Under the pieces are notes generated by a model, which saw nothing but the letters and a program-made list of their open reading frames with translations, ran no database searches and was not told the DNA's origin. Both the position numbers and the translations under genes were made by a program. Source: Planctomycetota bacterium (GTDB taxonomy: Bacteria > Planctomycetota > Planctomycetia > Planctomycetales > Planctomycetaceae). Taken from it: DNA of 52,630 nucleotides. The stretch lies in the NCBI GenBank assembly GCA_027623235.1, contig JAQBVJ010000045.1, positions 1 to 52,630 of the forward strand. Reading direction: 5' to 3'. Below, piece by piece: positions 1-8,617 of the stretch; the first letter of the stretch is position 1; each line of letters opens with the position of its first letter.

Positions 1-261
1 TCCTCCCCAGTCATGAATAATCCGGGCTAGGGTGAGGAGACGCTCTGAGACAGTTCAGAGGCAGGACAGTCGATTCAATCCGCCAGCCTGAAGGAACGCG
101 TCAGGCGGCAGCGATGGCCAGAAACTGGCCCGGCTTGAACCGGCAGGATGAGGTTCGGAACCCAGGTGGCCTCGGCGAGACGCGGAGTATCGTCCGCGTC
201 CTGTTCTTTGCAACCTCCCAGCTGGCCTGAACCCTTGCGAATCAGATTGTCGAGGAGACGC

Positions 262-987
262 GTGTCGGTGGTCACTCTTGGAATTGAAACTTCGGGCCGA
301 AGCGGCCGTATCGCACTTCGAGTTGACGGCAAAACTCTTGGTGAACGAGAGCTCTCGCAGGCCGGTCGGCGGCACGCGCAGACACTGGTTCTTGAGATTC
401 GAGATCTGCTGACAGATCACAGCGTGACCCCGGCCAATCTCGATCTCGTCGCCGTCAGTGAGGGGCCAGGCAGTTTCACCGGGCTGCGGGTCGGCGTCGT
501 CTGTGCGAAAATGCTGGCGTGGGCCAACGGCGCCGATTTAGTGCTGGTCGACACGCTGCTCGCGATCTCTGCCGAATCTCCCGCGGAAGTCTGCCGAGTC
601 GAAATCGTGTCCGACGCCCAGCGCGATGACCTCTTTCTTGGCGTCTACGAAGTCACCAAAGCCGACGCAGATTCCGACCAGGTCTGGTTGCGATCCGGAT
701 CGATCGAAATCGTTAATGCCGAGGCGTGGGCACACGGCCTCGCGAGCAGGAGCGGTGACGGATTCGCGATCGCTGGACCGGGTATTGAAAAAGCGGCCGA
801 GTTTCTGCCGGAGGGAATCCGCCAGCTCGATCGCGCCAGCGCAGAACCGTCTGCATCGACAATCGCGCGGCTGGGCGAACAACTCGCGATGCAGGGTCAG
901 CTGGCTGACCCGATGACCGTCGAGCCGTTCTACCTCCGAAAAAGTGCCGCCGAGGAGAAGAGAGACGCGGCACAGAACGGCTCGTAG
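262..987 (+). CDS. tsaB: tRNA threonylcarbamoyladenosine biosynthesis protein TsaB
   Basis: Non-catalytic ASKHA-fold partner of TsaD in the cytoplasmic complex that makes the t6A37 modification of ANN-decoding tRNAs. The protein opens with the strand VVTLGIETSG and carries the TsaB hallmark EGPGSFTGLRVGV at residues 67-79, followed by an alanine-rich helix; the C-terminal half is weakly conserved, as usual for TsaB. I chose the GTG at 262 because GAGGAG (252-257) lies four bases upstream; the open frame continues to 148, but the added N-terminus has no similarity to the family. The length of 241 residues is close to normal TsaB. The gene converges on a minus-strand gene and the two are separated by a hairpin. 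The family is confident; the start is fairly sure. Confidence 0.93.
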   Translation: MSVVTLGIETSGRSGRIALRVDGKTLGERELSQAGRRHAQTLVLEIRDLLTDHSVTPANLDLVAVSEGPGSFTGLRVGVVCAKMLAWANGADLVLVDTLLAISAESPAEVCRVEIVSDAQRDDLFLGVYEVTKADADSDQVWLRSGSIEIVNAEAWAHGLASRSGDGFAIAGPGIEKAAEFLPEGIRQLDRASAEPSASTIARLGEQLAMQGQLADPMTVEPFYLRKSAAEEKRDAAQNGS

Positions 988-1012
988 CCGCGCTGGCGAG
1001 GCGTCATCCAGC

Positions 1013-1041
1013 AAAAAAGCTCCCGACGATTGTCGGGAGCT
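1013..1041 (-). terminator. Rho-independent terminator of the sigma-like gene
   Basis: A perfect 10-bp stem (1018-1027 with 1032-1041, loop GATT) is followed on the minus strand by six T residues (complement of 1013-1018). It lies 34 bases past the stop of the minus-strand gene ending at 1075. On the plus strand no T-run follows, so it serves mainly the minus strand, though the hairpin sits between convergent genes. Confidence 0.8.
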
Positions 1042-1074
1042 CAAGACCGGTTCGAACCTGGTTCAGGGAATCGA

Positions 1075-1725
1075 TCAGGCGACTTCGATACCCGTTCTGA
1101 AATGACAGCGGAGCTTCTGAATCGCCTTGTACTTTTCGTCACTCACCCGGGCCGGGCTCAGTTTAAGCTCCTCGGCGATTCGGCTGATGGACTCGCCATC
1201 ACTCCATCGCGTGACGATTTCCCGCTGTTGCGGGCTGAGTTTCGCTTCGGAAGAATCGATGGACCGGCGAATCTGGTCGATCGCTTCCATCTTTGCCGGC
1301 CAGTGATCAACCGCCGCCTCACGTCCCGCATCGTCAGTAAGCGACGCGTGGTGCTGAGCCCGACGACGACGCTGAGCTGTCGCCCAGATCGCCCGGTTCA
1401 GTTCCCGCCGCTCATCCGATTCGAGATCGTCCAGTGCCTGAAGCATTTGTGTTCGGTTGAGATTGCTCAACAGCCGCAGGTAAACGTCCTGCGTGCAGTC
1501 ATCCCACTCCTGCTGAGCAATGCCTGCGTTGAGCCAGCTGCGAGTGCAGTACGCCTGAATTTTCTTCAGGACGACTGACTCGCTGACCTGCCCGACAGCA
1601 GTCGCGGCCGCCAACGCGCTGGAGGCCGTCTGAGCGGAAACGTCCGCCGTCGACGTCGCAACGACCAGGGCACACGCGGCGAGCGAAAGTCGAAGCCGCG
1701 AGGAAGGTTCGGAAGGAGCCTGCAT
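1075..1725 (-). CDS. Sigma-70-like (ECF-type) protein with a secretion-like N-terminus
   Basis: The body resembles an ECF sigma factor. Residues about 48-90 match a region-2 helix pattern with the segment DDCTQDVYLRLL, and residues about 160-210 match region 4 (LSPQQREIVTRWSDGES, then an HTH ISRIAEELKLSPARVS). Ahead of these sits a basic stretch and a hydrophobic run, LRLSLAACALVVATS, ending near SAQ, which reads like a signal peptide or membrane anchor and is not expected in a sigma factor. The start at 1725 has GAGGA five bases upstream. In-frame ATG at 1737 and TTG at 1740 are alternatives. I found no better internal start: the only non-ATG candidate past the hydrophobic run is a TTG without a ribosome site. 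A good terminator follows. The sigma homology is fairly sure; the role is unknown. Confidence 0.72.
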   Translation of the reverse strand: MQAPSEPSSRLRLSLAACALVVATSTADVSAQTASSALAAATAVGQVSESVVLKKIQAYCTRSWLNAGIAQQEWDDCTQDVYLRLLSNLNRTQMLQALDDLESDERRELNRAIWATAQRRRRAQHHASLTDDAGREAAVDHWPAKMEAIDQIRRSIDSSEAKLSPQQREIVTRWSDGESISRIAEELKLSPARVSDEKYKAIQKLRCHFRTGIEVA

Positions 1726-1889
1726 GTCGTTCCTCATCAAGGACTTGTGGAATCCTGCAGCGGAAATTTCACTGCAAGGCCGTTCGCATCGTTACGGACG
1801 ATCGACGTCTCACCCGGGTGAATTCGCTCGAATTCCAGGAATCCTGGCAAATTCCTGCCGATTGCCACAGTCCGGCTTCCGAAACCACG

Positions 1890-1921
1890 AAAAACGCCCG
1901 GACACCAAAGGCATCCGGGCG
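1890..1921 (-). terminator. Rho-independent terminator downstream of the FHA pseudogene
   Basis: An 8-bp stem CGCCCGGA/TCCGGGCG (1895-1902 with 1914-1921, 11-base loop) is followed on the minus strand by five T residues (complement of 1890-1894). It lies about 90 bases past the end of the decayed FHA reading frame, and so marks the original end of that transcription unit. Confidence 0.7.
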
Positions 1922-2008
1922 CTGGTCCGTCGAGAAGAGCGAACTCTTCAGGACGTGCGAAATTCGAATCTGCCAATCTCAGGCAGGAATATTTTCGGGC
2001 GTCAACTT

Positions 2009-2440
2009 TCAATCAATTGCCGCTGCTGCGGGGTCTCCCAGGCTGCGTTTTCGGGTGATATTCCAGTGCTGCTGAATGACCTGAGCCGCTTCCGCTGCGG
2101 TCTCTTTGCCCGCTTCAACCAGCCGAATTCCTTTCTGCTTTGCAGACGATTCCCGCTACGCCCAGGCTTGAACTCTGTTCAATTCGTCAGCGACGCTCAA
2201 ATCCTGACCAATCCGCCGAAACTGCAGTTCGCCAATCCGCGGCACAGATGCTGCTTTCAGCAGCGATTCTTCCTGGATCCGCTTTTCGTCAACGTAGGTG
2301 CCGTGCTCACTTCCGAGATCAGTTACGAGTAGCCCGTTGTCGGTCAGCTCCAGAGAAAGCAAATCCGTGTGAACAACACGTCGAGTTTACATGGCAACAT
2401 CCGTTGGCGACGGCGTCCAGAGTAACTTGCGGATGAAAAA
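2009..2440 (-). pseudogene. FHA-domain protein, broken by a frameshift and an in-frame TAG
   Basis: The central piece (about 2159-2362) encodes an unmistakable FHA C-terminal half, LLVTDLGSEHGTYVDEKRI, the phosphothreonine-binding fold's strand pair with the DLGSxxGTxV signature. It lacks the N-terminal strands and the GR/SRRH region in its own frame. Just upstream, at about 2370-2390, a TAA interrupts this frame while another frame stays open, consistent with a small indel. Downstream, a TAG at 2156-2158 is followed in the same frame by 48 more sense codons of coding character (for example RLVEAGKETAAEAAQVIQQHW) up to TGA at 2009-2011. The rho-independent terminator lies past that second stop, so the extended frame is probably the original gene. 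The 5' limit is approximate. Confidence 0.62.
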
Positions 2441-2545
2441 AAACAAATTGATTGTTATTTATGCTTTGACAACTCAATCCGCCAATGCCTGGGCCAGACC
2501 AGGTCCGAATACATTCTCGACGGCGGCGATTGCACTGTTTGCCGC

Positions 2546-2574
2546 TTGACACTCGCAACCCGCAATTGTGTAAT
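2546..2574 (+). promoter_or_regulatory. Possible sigma-70 promoter for the ketosynthase-like gene
   Basis: TTGACA (2546-2551), a 17-base spacer, then TGTAAT (2569-2574). It lies in the gene-free stretch 2441-2860, about 290 bases before the ketosynthase-like gene. The boxes match the bacterial consensus well, but the long leader and unknown planctomycete promoter rules keep confidence low. Nothing else is recognisable in this stretch. Confidence 0.35.
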
Positions 2575-2860
2575 TTCCTCTGGTTTTGAGCCATTAGCAG
2601 TTGCTCCGAGTGGGTCCGGAGTCCTGTCGGTTTCTCAACATTCTCCCGCTTCCAAATACGTCACTGGATGTCTGAATTTTTCAATTCCGTTCCAGTGGCG
2701 TTTGAGTGGAAGCGAGTCGTCCGCAGTGAATCCACGGACGACGCTCTCACCGAATTTCTTCCGCTTCAAACGATTGTCCGCAGACCGCCATCAGTCCGCG
2801 CTGCGTCTTCGCAGCTGATCTGACGAGCGGCTGCAGAAACTTCTGTGGCCAGGTGATGCA

Positions 2861-4141
2861 ATGGCTGGGTCATGCCGCGTCGTTATTTCCGGAGTCGGCA
2901 TCGTTTCACCGGTCGGCATCGGCAACGACGCTGTCTGGGACAGCCTCATCCACGGACGTTCCGGCGTCGGATTTCTTCAGTCGATGCCGAGCAACGCTTT
3001 CCCTTCGCGTCTCGCCGCCGAGATCCGCGACTTTGACCCGCTGGAGCACATCTATTGCCGCAAGTTCCTCAAGCTGATGTCGAGGGGCATTCAGATCGGG
3101 ACGGCGGCCGCGTCGATGGCGATGCTGGATTCCGGACTGGCTCCCGGCACCTTTGACCCCGATCGACTGGGAGTGACGTTTGGCTCCGGACGAATCTCAA
3201 CCCACCCGGAAGAGCTCGTCGATGCCGCCAGCGCCAGTGCGACTTCGGAAAGCTCATTCGAGCACACTCGGTGGGGCGAGGATGCCATGGGAAAGATCGC
3301 TCCGCTCTGGCTGTTGAAGCGTCTGCCGAATATGCCCGCCTGCCACGTCTCCATTCAGCACGACGCCCGAGGTCCGAACAACACGATCACCTCGCGCGAC
3401 GCTTCGGCCCTGCTGGCTCTGGCCGAAGGAGTCCGAGTGATCGAGCGCGGCGCGGCGGACGCCATGATCGTCGGCGCAGCGAGTTCCAACATTCATCCTG
3501 TCGATCTGACCAAGTTCAATCTGTTCGAAGACCTCTCGCGACAGGACTCCGATCCTGAAACCGCATGCCGGCCCTTCGACATGACTCGCGACGGGACGAT
3601 CGTCGGAGAAGGCTCAGCGGCATTCGTTATCGAGCGACTCGACCACGCCGCGCGGCGAGGTGCTCCGATCTACGCGGAAGTTCTTGGAGTCGGAGCAGGC
3701 TTCGACGGGTCTGGCTCAAGCCAGAGATTCGCAGGCCGCGGACTTTCGATCGCTGTTCAAGCGGCACTTCGTCGAGCAGAAATTGACCCTCGCGAAATCG
3801 GCCACATCAATGCTGATGGAAAGAGCACTCAACAGGGCGACCTGATCGAAGCGCGCGGGTATCACTGGGCGATGGGCGACGTGGCGGGACAGATTCCGGT
3901 CACCGCACTGAAGAGCTACTTCGGCCACTTCGACGGTGGGTCGGGAGCCGTCGAACTCGCGGGCAGCCTGCTGGCGCTCAAGCATCGCGAACTCCCAGGA
4001 ACGCTCAACTACCGGATTCCCGATCCACGCTGCCGGCTCAACGTCGCGCCCGAGCCGCTTGCGTTGAGGAACCTGACCGCGATGAGCGTCAACCGAACCG
4101 CGATCGGCCAAAGCGTCGCCGCAATCGTCCGGGCGATTTGA
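2861..4141 (+). CDS. Beta-ketoacyl synthase family protein lacking catalytic Cys and first His
   Basis: A 426-residue thiolase-fold protein with the FabF/KS layout from VVISGVGIVSPVG through the C-terminal half. In FabF and type II PKS ketosynthases the nucleophile sits in TAC(A/S)S; here the aligned segment is GPNNTITSRDASALLAL, putting Asp180 where Cys is expected. The first catalytic His (HVNAHGTST) is replaced in HINADGKST by Asp319. Lys351 and His356 (KSYFGH) are kept. Loss of Cys with the fold intact is the pattern of chain-length factors (KS-beta) and other non-condensing homologues, so it may pair with an active ketosynthase elsewhere. AGGTGA lies six bases ahead of the ATG. No fatty-acid genes adjoin; a truncated carrier protein lies 4.5 kb away. 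Confidence 0.85.
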   Translation: MAGSCRVVISGVGIVSPVGIGNDAVWDSLIHGRSGVGFLQSMPSNAFPSRLAAEIRDFDPLEHIYCRKFLKLMSRGIQIGTAAASMAMLDSGLAPGTFDPDRLGVTFGSGRISTHPEELVDAASASATSESSFEHTRWGEDAMGKIAPLWLLKRLPNMPACHVSIQHDARGPNNTITSRDASALLALAEGVRVIERGAADAMIVGAASSNIHPVDLTKFNLFEDLSRQDSDPETACRPFDMTRDGTIVGEGSAAFVIERLDHAARRGAPIYAEVLGVGAGFDGSGSSQRFAGRGLSIAVQAALRRAEIDPREIGHINADGKSTQQGDLIEARGYHWAMGDVAGQIPVTALKSYFGHFDGGSGAVELAGSLLALKHRELPGTLNYRIPDPRCRLNVAPEPLALRNLTAMSVNRTAIGQSVAAIVRAI

Positions 4142-4183
4142 AGATCGCGTCCCGGTCCGGATCAGCCTCTCAAAAGTGAGCCG

Positions 4184-6577
4184 TTAACGTCGGACTGTGT
4201 AGAGCTGTGACGAGAGGAAGTATTCCTTGCCCTCGAATTTCGCGATCAGCTCCGGAGCCCACTTGCGGATGTCGGCCTGCTCGCGCTGGCCCATCGAAGC
4301 CAGTTCAGCGACGCCCGTGATCGCCAGCGGGTTGCCGACGAAAACGCCTTCTTCCAGCAGCGTGGTCAACCGGTGCGGCGCGACGAATTCGGAATAGCCA
4401 TACGTCATGCGGTAACGCAGCACTTCCTGCCAGTTGACGTAAACATGGGTGATGCCCTCATCGAGAAGCTTCTGCCGGATTTCTCCTGACGGCTTCATGA
4501 GTTGTTCGGCGGGAGACACATCAGGTTCGGCGGCCGAGCACCACTGCTCGAAAATGGAAATATCGAAGACGGTGTTATAAACGAGCGGGAAGCGGGCATC
4601 GAAGATTTGAGCCTCACCCACCATCAGAATTTTGACCTTCGACGAATCCAGCATTTTGTTGAGGCTGGCGATGCCGGGGCACGACGCCTGAGCCGCGACT
4701 TCTTCAACCGCCTTCAGATCGCCGAGCCACTGGTTGAGTCCGCAGAGCGGTGTCGAGACGAAGCCCAGGTTGAACAGCACACACAACGAGACGACGCCGA
4801 TCGCGCCGATCCGCCAGACACGATCGCGCGACCAGGCGACAGCAGCTCCGGCGAGGACGGCGACGACCGGAATCAGCGGGATCCAGAAGCGGTCGATGCG
4901 GTGCGTGAAAACCCACCAGGTGAGGAAAAGAAATCCGACGTACAACCAGAGACCTCGCACAAGGCCGCGCGACTTCGTGCTCAGCCAGGCCAGAGGAGCC
5001 AGCGAGAACAGCAGCGGGCTCAGCCAGTCGCTTTTGAAGGTCACGTCGAACAGCTTGACGAAGAGGTCGGCCGGATCGTGCCCGTCCGGACTGTGGCCTC
5101 GCTTCCAGTTCGCTTCGAGTGTCGGCGTCCAGTCGATCCCGTGAAAAACGCTCTGCAGAAGCGGGTACACGGGGTTGCCGGCCTCACACAGGTTTTTCAG
5201 TAGCCAGGGGCCGATGGCCAAGACGACTCCCGCAGAGTAAAGCAGCCCGGTGATCACGAGCGTCCTCTGAAAACCGTCCGCGTGTTTTGTGGATTGAAAA
5301 ACAAGCCACAGCAGCGCCAGCCCCAGCGGAATGACGACCTGCAGGACTCCCGGATATTTGCACGCCATCGCGCTGCCGGCGAGGAAACCGGACAGAACAA
5401 CCATGCACGGGCACGGGCCTCCCGGATGCTCGTCGACCGGAGCATCGTCGATCGACGATTCGGGTGAGCGGCGAAACGCGTCGAGCGTCAGGATGACCGC
5501 CAGCAAGGTAGCAAACAGGTAAAAAGTCAGGCCACCTTCCGCGTACGCGATGATCGAAATTCGATAAGTCCACGGAGTGGAAATGTGGATCAGCGCCGCA
5601 CTCCAGCCAGCGAGCTCACCGAACCAGCGTCGAGCCAGCGCGAACACCGCAAGGCTCGTGAGTGGTGCGAACGAGGCAAGAATCAGCTTGCCGGCGAGCG
5701 CTCCTTCGTACCAGTCGCCGCACAGAATCATGCCGAGCAGCGACAGCATCTCGGTGAGAAACGGAAAGCTTGTGTAAACGTTGTGCGGCAGGAACGACAC
5801 ATAGCAATTCTGATAATGTTCCTTCGGGCCTCCGAGGTGGTACTCCTTCACGTCGAAGTCGCTTGACGGCAGCATTGAGCCGAGAGCCATCGCGACAACG
5901 AACAGCACGATCACTGTTCCCGCCGCGATTTTTCCAAGCTGCTCGTAAGACATCTGCCCGCCAGCGAGGACGCCTTTTTGCACATCGCCTTTTGTCCGGC
6001 CAGACTTCTGCTTCGATTTCTGCTGCGGTTTCTTCGGCAGTGATCCTGCGCTGTCCGGCTGGCTCGATCGTCGCCGGTCTCGAAGGGCGAGTGCGGACGC
6101 GGCAAGGCCGAACAAAAGGATGAGGCTCAGCAGGACCGGCCTGGACATGGCTCCCGGCACGGACTGCGCCAGCAGGCCCAGGCCCAGGACGAGCAGCGAC
6201 AGCCCCGAAAGCCCGACTCCACAACCGAGAACAAATCGCTCGAGCGATCGCGCGCCGAGCGGCACTCGGATCAACCTCAACAAAAGCTGACCGAGCCCCC
6301 ACGCTCCGAACAGAGCCGCTCCGGCAGCCAGCAGAAATGGAAATCGCTGGGGAAGATTCGCCCAGCTGGTTTCCGGAGCGTCCGGATGCTGGGTCACCAT
6401 ATTGAGAAACAGAAACGGCAGCTCCTCCCAGACGTCCAGCCGATTGACGGTCGGGTGATTTGGCAGATCGAGCTGAAAAAAGACCGCACAGAAAACAACC
6501 AGCCAGGCCAGCGCAAGGCCGACAGTCAAACGCGACGTTGGCTTTTCGCTGGCGAGGTTCGGGGCTGAGCTGGACAT
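4184..6577 (-). CDS. Multi-span membrane glycosyltransferase of the GT-C/PMT_2 type
   Basis: A 797-residue integral membrane protein with about a dozen hydrophobic segments. After a basic cytoplasmic linker (KKPQQKSKQKSGRTKG, about residue 190) and another membrane span comes SDFDVKEYHLGGPKEHY at about residue 238. This resembles the acidic first periplasmic loop of GT-C transferases, which use a polyprenyl-phosphate sugar as donor. The last 150 residues are soluble and probably periplasmic. The family is inferred from this layout and not from a strict motif. Its end is only 42 bases from the convergent ketosynthase-like gene. The acceptor is unknown; cell-envelope glycan or protein glycosylation are candidates. 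Confidence 0.6.
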   Translation of the reverse strand: MSSSAPNLASEKPTSRLTVGLALAWLVVFCAVFFQLDLPNHPTVNRLDVWEELPFLFLNMVTQHPDAPETSWANLPQRFPFLLAAGAALFGAWGLGQLLLRLIRVPLGARSLERFVLGCGVGLSGLSLLVLGLGLLAQSVPGAMSRPVLLSLILLFGLAASALALRDRRRSSQPDSAGSLPKKPQQKSKQKSGRTKGDVQKGVLAGGQMSYEQLGKIAAGTVIVLFVVAMALGSMLPSSDFDVKEYHLGGPKEHYQNCYVSFLPHNVYTSFPFLTEMLSLLGMILCGDWYEGALAGKLILASFAPLTSLAVFALARRWFGELAGWSAALIHISTPWTYRISIIAYAEGGLTFYLFATLLAVILTLDAFRRSPESSIDDAPVDEHPGGPCPCMVVLSGFLAGSAMACKYPGVLQVVIPLGLALLWLVFQSTKHADGFQRTLVITGLLYSAGVVLAIGPWLLKNLCEAGNPVYPLLQSVFHGIDWTPTLEANWKRGHSPDGHDPADLFVKLFDVTFKSDWLSPLLFSLAPLAWLSTKSRGLVRGLWLYVGFLFLTWWVFTHRIDRFWIPLIPVVAVLAGAAVAWSRDRVWRIGAIGVVSLCVLFNLGFVSTPLCGLNQWLGDLKAVEEVAAQASCPGIASLNKMLDSSKVKILMVGEAQIFDARFPLVYNTVFDISIFEQWCSAAEPDVSPAEQLMKPSGEIRQKLLDEGITHVYVNWQEVLRYRMTYGYSEFVAPHRLTTLLEEGVFVGNPLAITGVAELASMGQREQADIRKWAPELIAKFEGKEYFLSSQLYTVRR

Positions 6578-6663
6578 TCCAGCGAGGTTACTCCGCCAAC
6601 CCGCCTTCCTGTCAAGCGGAGCCCGAACGAAGTCTCACCACGACGGCGTAGTGAGTTTTTCAG

Positions 6664-6747
6664 TAGGCAGGACCAAGCGCAGCGCCGCTCCGGCAACCTT
6701 GCTGTCATGAGCCGTTTGAATTGCCGGAACGGCGCTGCGCTTGGTCC
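6664..6747. repeat. Bipartite palindromic element, GGACCAAGCGC family
   Basis: Two arms of about 27 bases face each other: 6670-6696 beginning GGACCAAGCGCAGCGCCG and its inverted copy at 6721-6747, with one mismatch and a 24-base spacer. The left arm is preceded by TAG. A half-copy of the same word is at 13128-13160. It sits between divergent genes. It belongs to the dispersed element class seen at many gene ends in this window. Confidence 0.8.
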
Positions 6748-6919
6748 ACGCCTCAGGCGTTGCACCTGCTGCATTCCGGACGGCCCGCGCAAATGCCGGC
6801 GGGTTTCGCGCGAGGAGCGACTTTCCCGCAAGGTGGTGACGTCGAGCGCCGATAAGGGTTGATTGGAAGCCGCCGTGTCTCTGCGCGCGGATCGAATTTT
6901 CATCCCGCCCGTCAGTCCG

Positions 6920-7735
6920 ATGCCCGAGCTGGTCCTCGACAAATTTGACGATGAACTCGACACAGCGGTCGAGGCCGATCTTCCGGTGCCGTACTGGAAG
7001 CAGGCTCGCGAGCCGCTGGCGTGCCTGGTCTTTCTCATCCCGCTGCTCATCGTGTACGAAGTCGGTGTGCTGTGGTTTGGCGGGGACGAGCCGCTGTCCG
7101 TTCGGAACGGGGCGGACTACTGGCTCCGCAGCGGCCTGGTGTCGCTCGGCGTGGAGGCGTTTCTGCTGCCGGGGCTGATCATCGGCGGGCTGCTCATCTG
7201 GCATCGATACGGGGAATATCCGTGGCGGCTGTCGCGCGAGACGCTGGTCGGAATGTTTGCAGAAAGCATGATCCTGGCGGTGTGCCTGCTGTTTGTGGCT
7301 CAGCTTCAGGACATGGCGTTTCAGTGCTGGTTCCCCAGTGAAGTCAGCATCCGAGACGGCTCGCCGGGCGAGCGGCTGCTGTCAATCCCCGCGAATTTCG
7401 GCGGCCGGATGATCAGCTACATCGGGGCCGGCGTGTACGAAGAGGTCATGTTCCGGCTGATGCTCCTGCCGCTGTGTCTGGTGTTTTTCCAACGCGTCCT
7501 GCGGATGCCCGACGGCTGGTCAGCGTTCCTGGCCGTCTTTGTGACGAGCCTCACGTTTTCGGTGGCTCACTACATTGGCGGTGCGGGTGAGGCGTTTTCG
7601 CTGTTCAGTTTTACGTTCCGCACGACGGCCGGCTGCTTCTTCGCGTCGGTCTTTCTGGTGAGAGGCTTCGGCATCACGGTCGGCTGCCACGCGATTTACG
7701 ACCTGATGGTCGGAGTTCTGACGGCCTCCGGTTAA
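6920..7735 (+). CDS. CPBP-family intramembrane glutamic protease
   Basis: A membrane protein of about 271 residues with the three motifs of CPBP (Rce1/Abi-like) proteases: EExxxR at residues 174-179 (VYEEVMFR), FxxxH at 213-217 (FSVAH) and HxxxD at 257-261 (HAIYD). These supply the catalytic Glu and His residues inside the membrane. Bacterial members are linked to peptide maturation or bacteriocin immunity, but the substrate here cannot be told. The ATG at 6920 gives a natural N-terminus but has no clear ribosome site. In-frame GTG 6875 and TTG 6863 (AAGGG upstream) are alternatives. No partner gene is evident. Confidence 0.86.
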   Translation: MPELVLDKFDDELDTAVEADLPVPYWKQAREPLACLVFLIPLLIVYEVGVLWFGGDEPLSVRNGADYWLRSGLVSLGVEAFLLPGLIIGGLLIWHRYGEYPWRLSRETLVGMFAESMILAVCLLFVAQLQDMAFQCWFPSEVSIRDGSPGERLLSIPANFGGRMISYIGAGVYEEVMFRLMLLPLCLVFFQRVLRMPDGWSAFLAVFVTSLTFSVAHYIGGAGEAFSLFSFTFRTTAGCFFASVFLVRGFGITVGCHAIYDLMVGVLTASG

Positions 7736-8143
7736 GCCACAGGGGCGAGACATGCGTAGCGTCAGGAACACCGAACGTCGATCGCCTTTCGCCTCCGCTC
7801 GCGCGACGAGTTTCGGGCGAGTGAGGCTCGGCGGGAGGGAAGTCCCTCTGACCGCTCAGGTTTCTCTCTCTTACCCAGCCGGATCTGCTGCGACAACGAA
7901 GTCGATGTGAGGAACCTGAATCCTCGGCAGAACGGATGCGACTGCTGTTCTGTACGCGACTCGCCGCGGACCTGGCCGGGACGGGAAACGAATCCGGACG
8001 AACGGACATTTTCGCCCGATATTGAAATGACGTGTGACCAGCCCGCGTGACTTTCGCGGACGGGACAGTCGCCAGTCTCAGTGGGCCAGGCTGTACCTGG
8101 GAAACACCTTCAACAGCGAATCACGACAGCGAGAGGCAAAACA
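7736..8143. other. Gene-free stretch
   Basis: About 400 bases between the CPBP gene and a small membrane-protein gene. I see no supported reading frame, RNA gene or strong terminator here. It presumably holds the leader of the downstream gene. Confidence 0.4.
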
Positions 8144-8404
8144 ATGGTAAGATCACTTTTCTTCGCCGGTGGCTTATTCGTCGCACTCTGGGGCGGATCG
8201 TTCCTGATGGTCGACGAGGTGGTGCTGACGATCAAAGAGGACCCCAAAGAAGAACAACGTGACGACGAATTCCGCGGCCTCTTCATGAGCAAAGATGCAA
8301 ACAACCGTCAGGTCTTCAACCCGCCCGAGTGGGCCGCGTTCAGCCTGATGTCGATCGGCACGGTCACGATGCTGTATGCCGTCGCGCTGCCCAAGCGAAA
8401 TTGA
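8144..8404 (+). CDS. Small two-span membrane protein of unknown function
   Basis: An 86-residue protein with a hydrophobic segment at each end: LFFAGGLFVALWGGSFLMV near the N-terminus and AAFSLMSIGTVTMLYAVAL before a short KRN tail. The 35-residue loop between them is charged (EDPKEEQRDDEFRG) and ends in NPPEWA. The ATG at 8144 is preceded by GAGAGG about eight bases upstream, and a clear rho-independent terminator follows the gene, which supports a real monocistronic gene. I do not recognise the family. The reading frame extends 21 codons further upstream, but without a ribosome site. Confidence 0.75.
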   Translation: MVRSLFFAGGLFVALWGGSFLMVDEVVLTIKEDPKEEQRDDEFRGLFMSKDANNRQVFNPPEWAAFSLMSIGTVTMLYAVALPKRN

Positions 8405-8461
8405 GGCGGACATCAAGCGAGGCGCGCCTGCCGCCCCTCGCTGATCAATCATCAGAAACAA

Positions 8462-8497
8462 CCGGCCGGGTTCGCACCGCGACCCCGGCCGTTTTTC
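8462..8497 (+). terminator. Rho-independent terminator of the small membrane-protein gene
   Basis: A 13-bp stem with one mismatch (8463-8475 with 8479-8491, loop ACC) is followed directly by five T residues. It lies about 60 bases after the stop at 8404. Confidence 0.85.
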
Positions 8498-8617
8498 TGC
8501 GCGCGTCCAACCCCGGGGCGACGTGACTTCTGTTTCCGTCAATCGCCGGCCGAACCGCCTGATGGGGCGCATGTCAGGTAGCCTGGGAGGCGATCGCGCA
8601 GCGGCTCAGCGGATGTT

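Noticed and set aside
1..261. A gene before tsaB, including the ATG at 148 as tsaB start
   Set aside because: The added N-terminus lacks TsaB similarity, while the GTG at 262 has a strong ribosome site. No other frame in 1-261 is convincing.
1724..2332. A 202-codon plus-strand frame across the FHA pseudogene and the sigma-like gene's upstream region
   Set aside because: It lies opposite the FHA sequence, has no motif, and starts without a ribosome site.
7674..8009. Antisense and other frames in the gap 7736-8143
   Set aside because: Arg/Ser/Pro-rich text with no motif and no ribosome site.
8047..8262. A plus-strand frame overlapping the small membrane protein
   Set aside because: It is out of frame with the two-span protein, which has the ribosome site and terminator.
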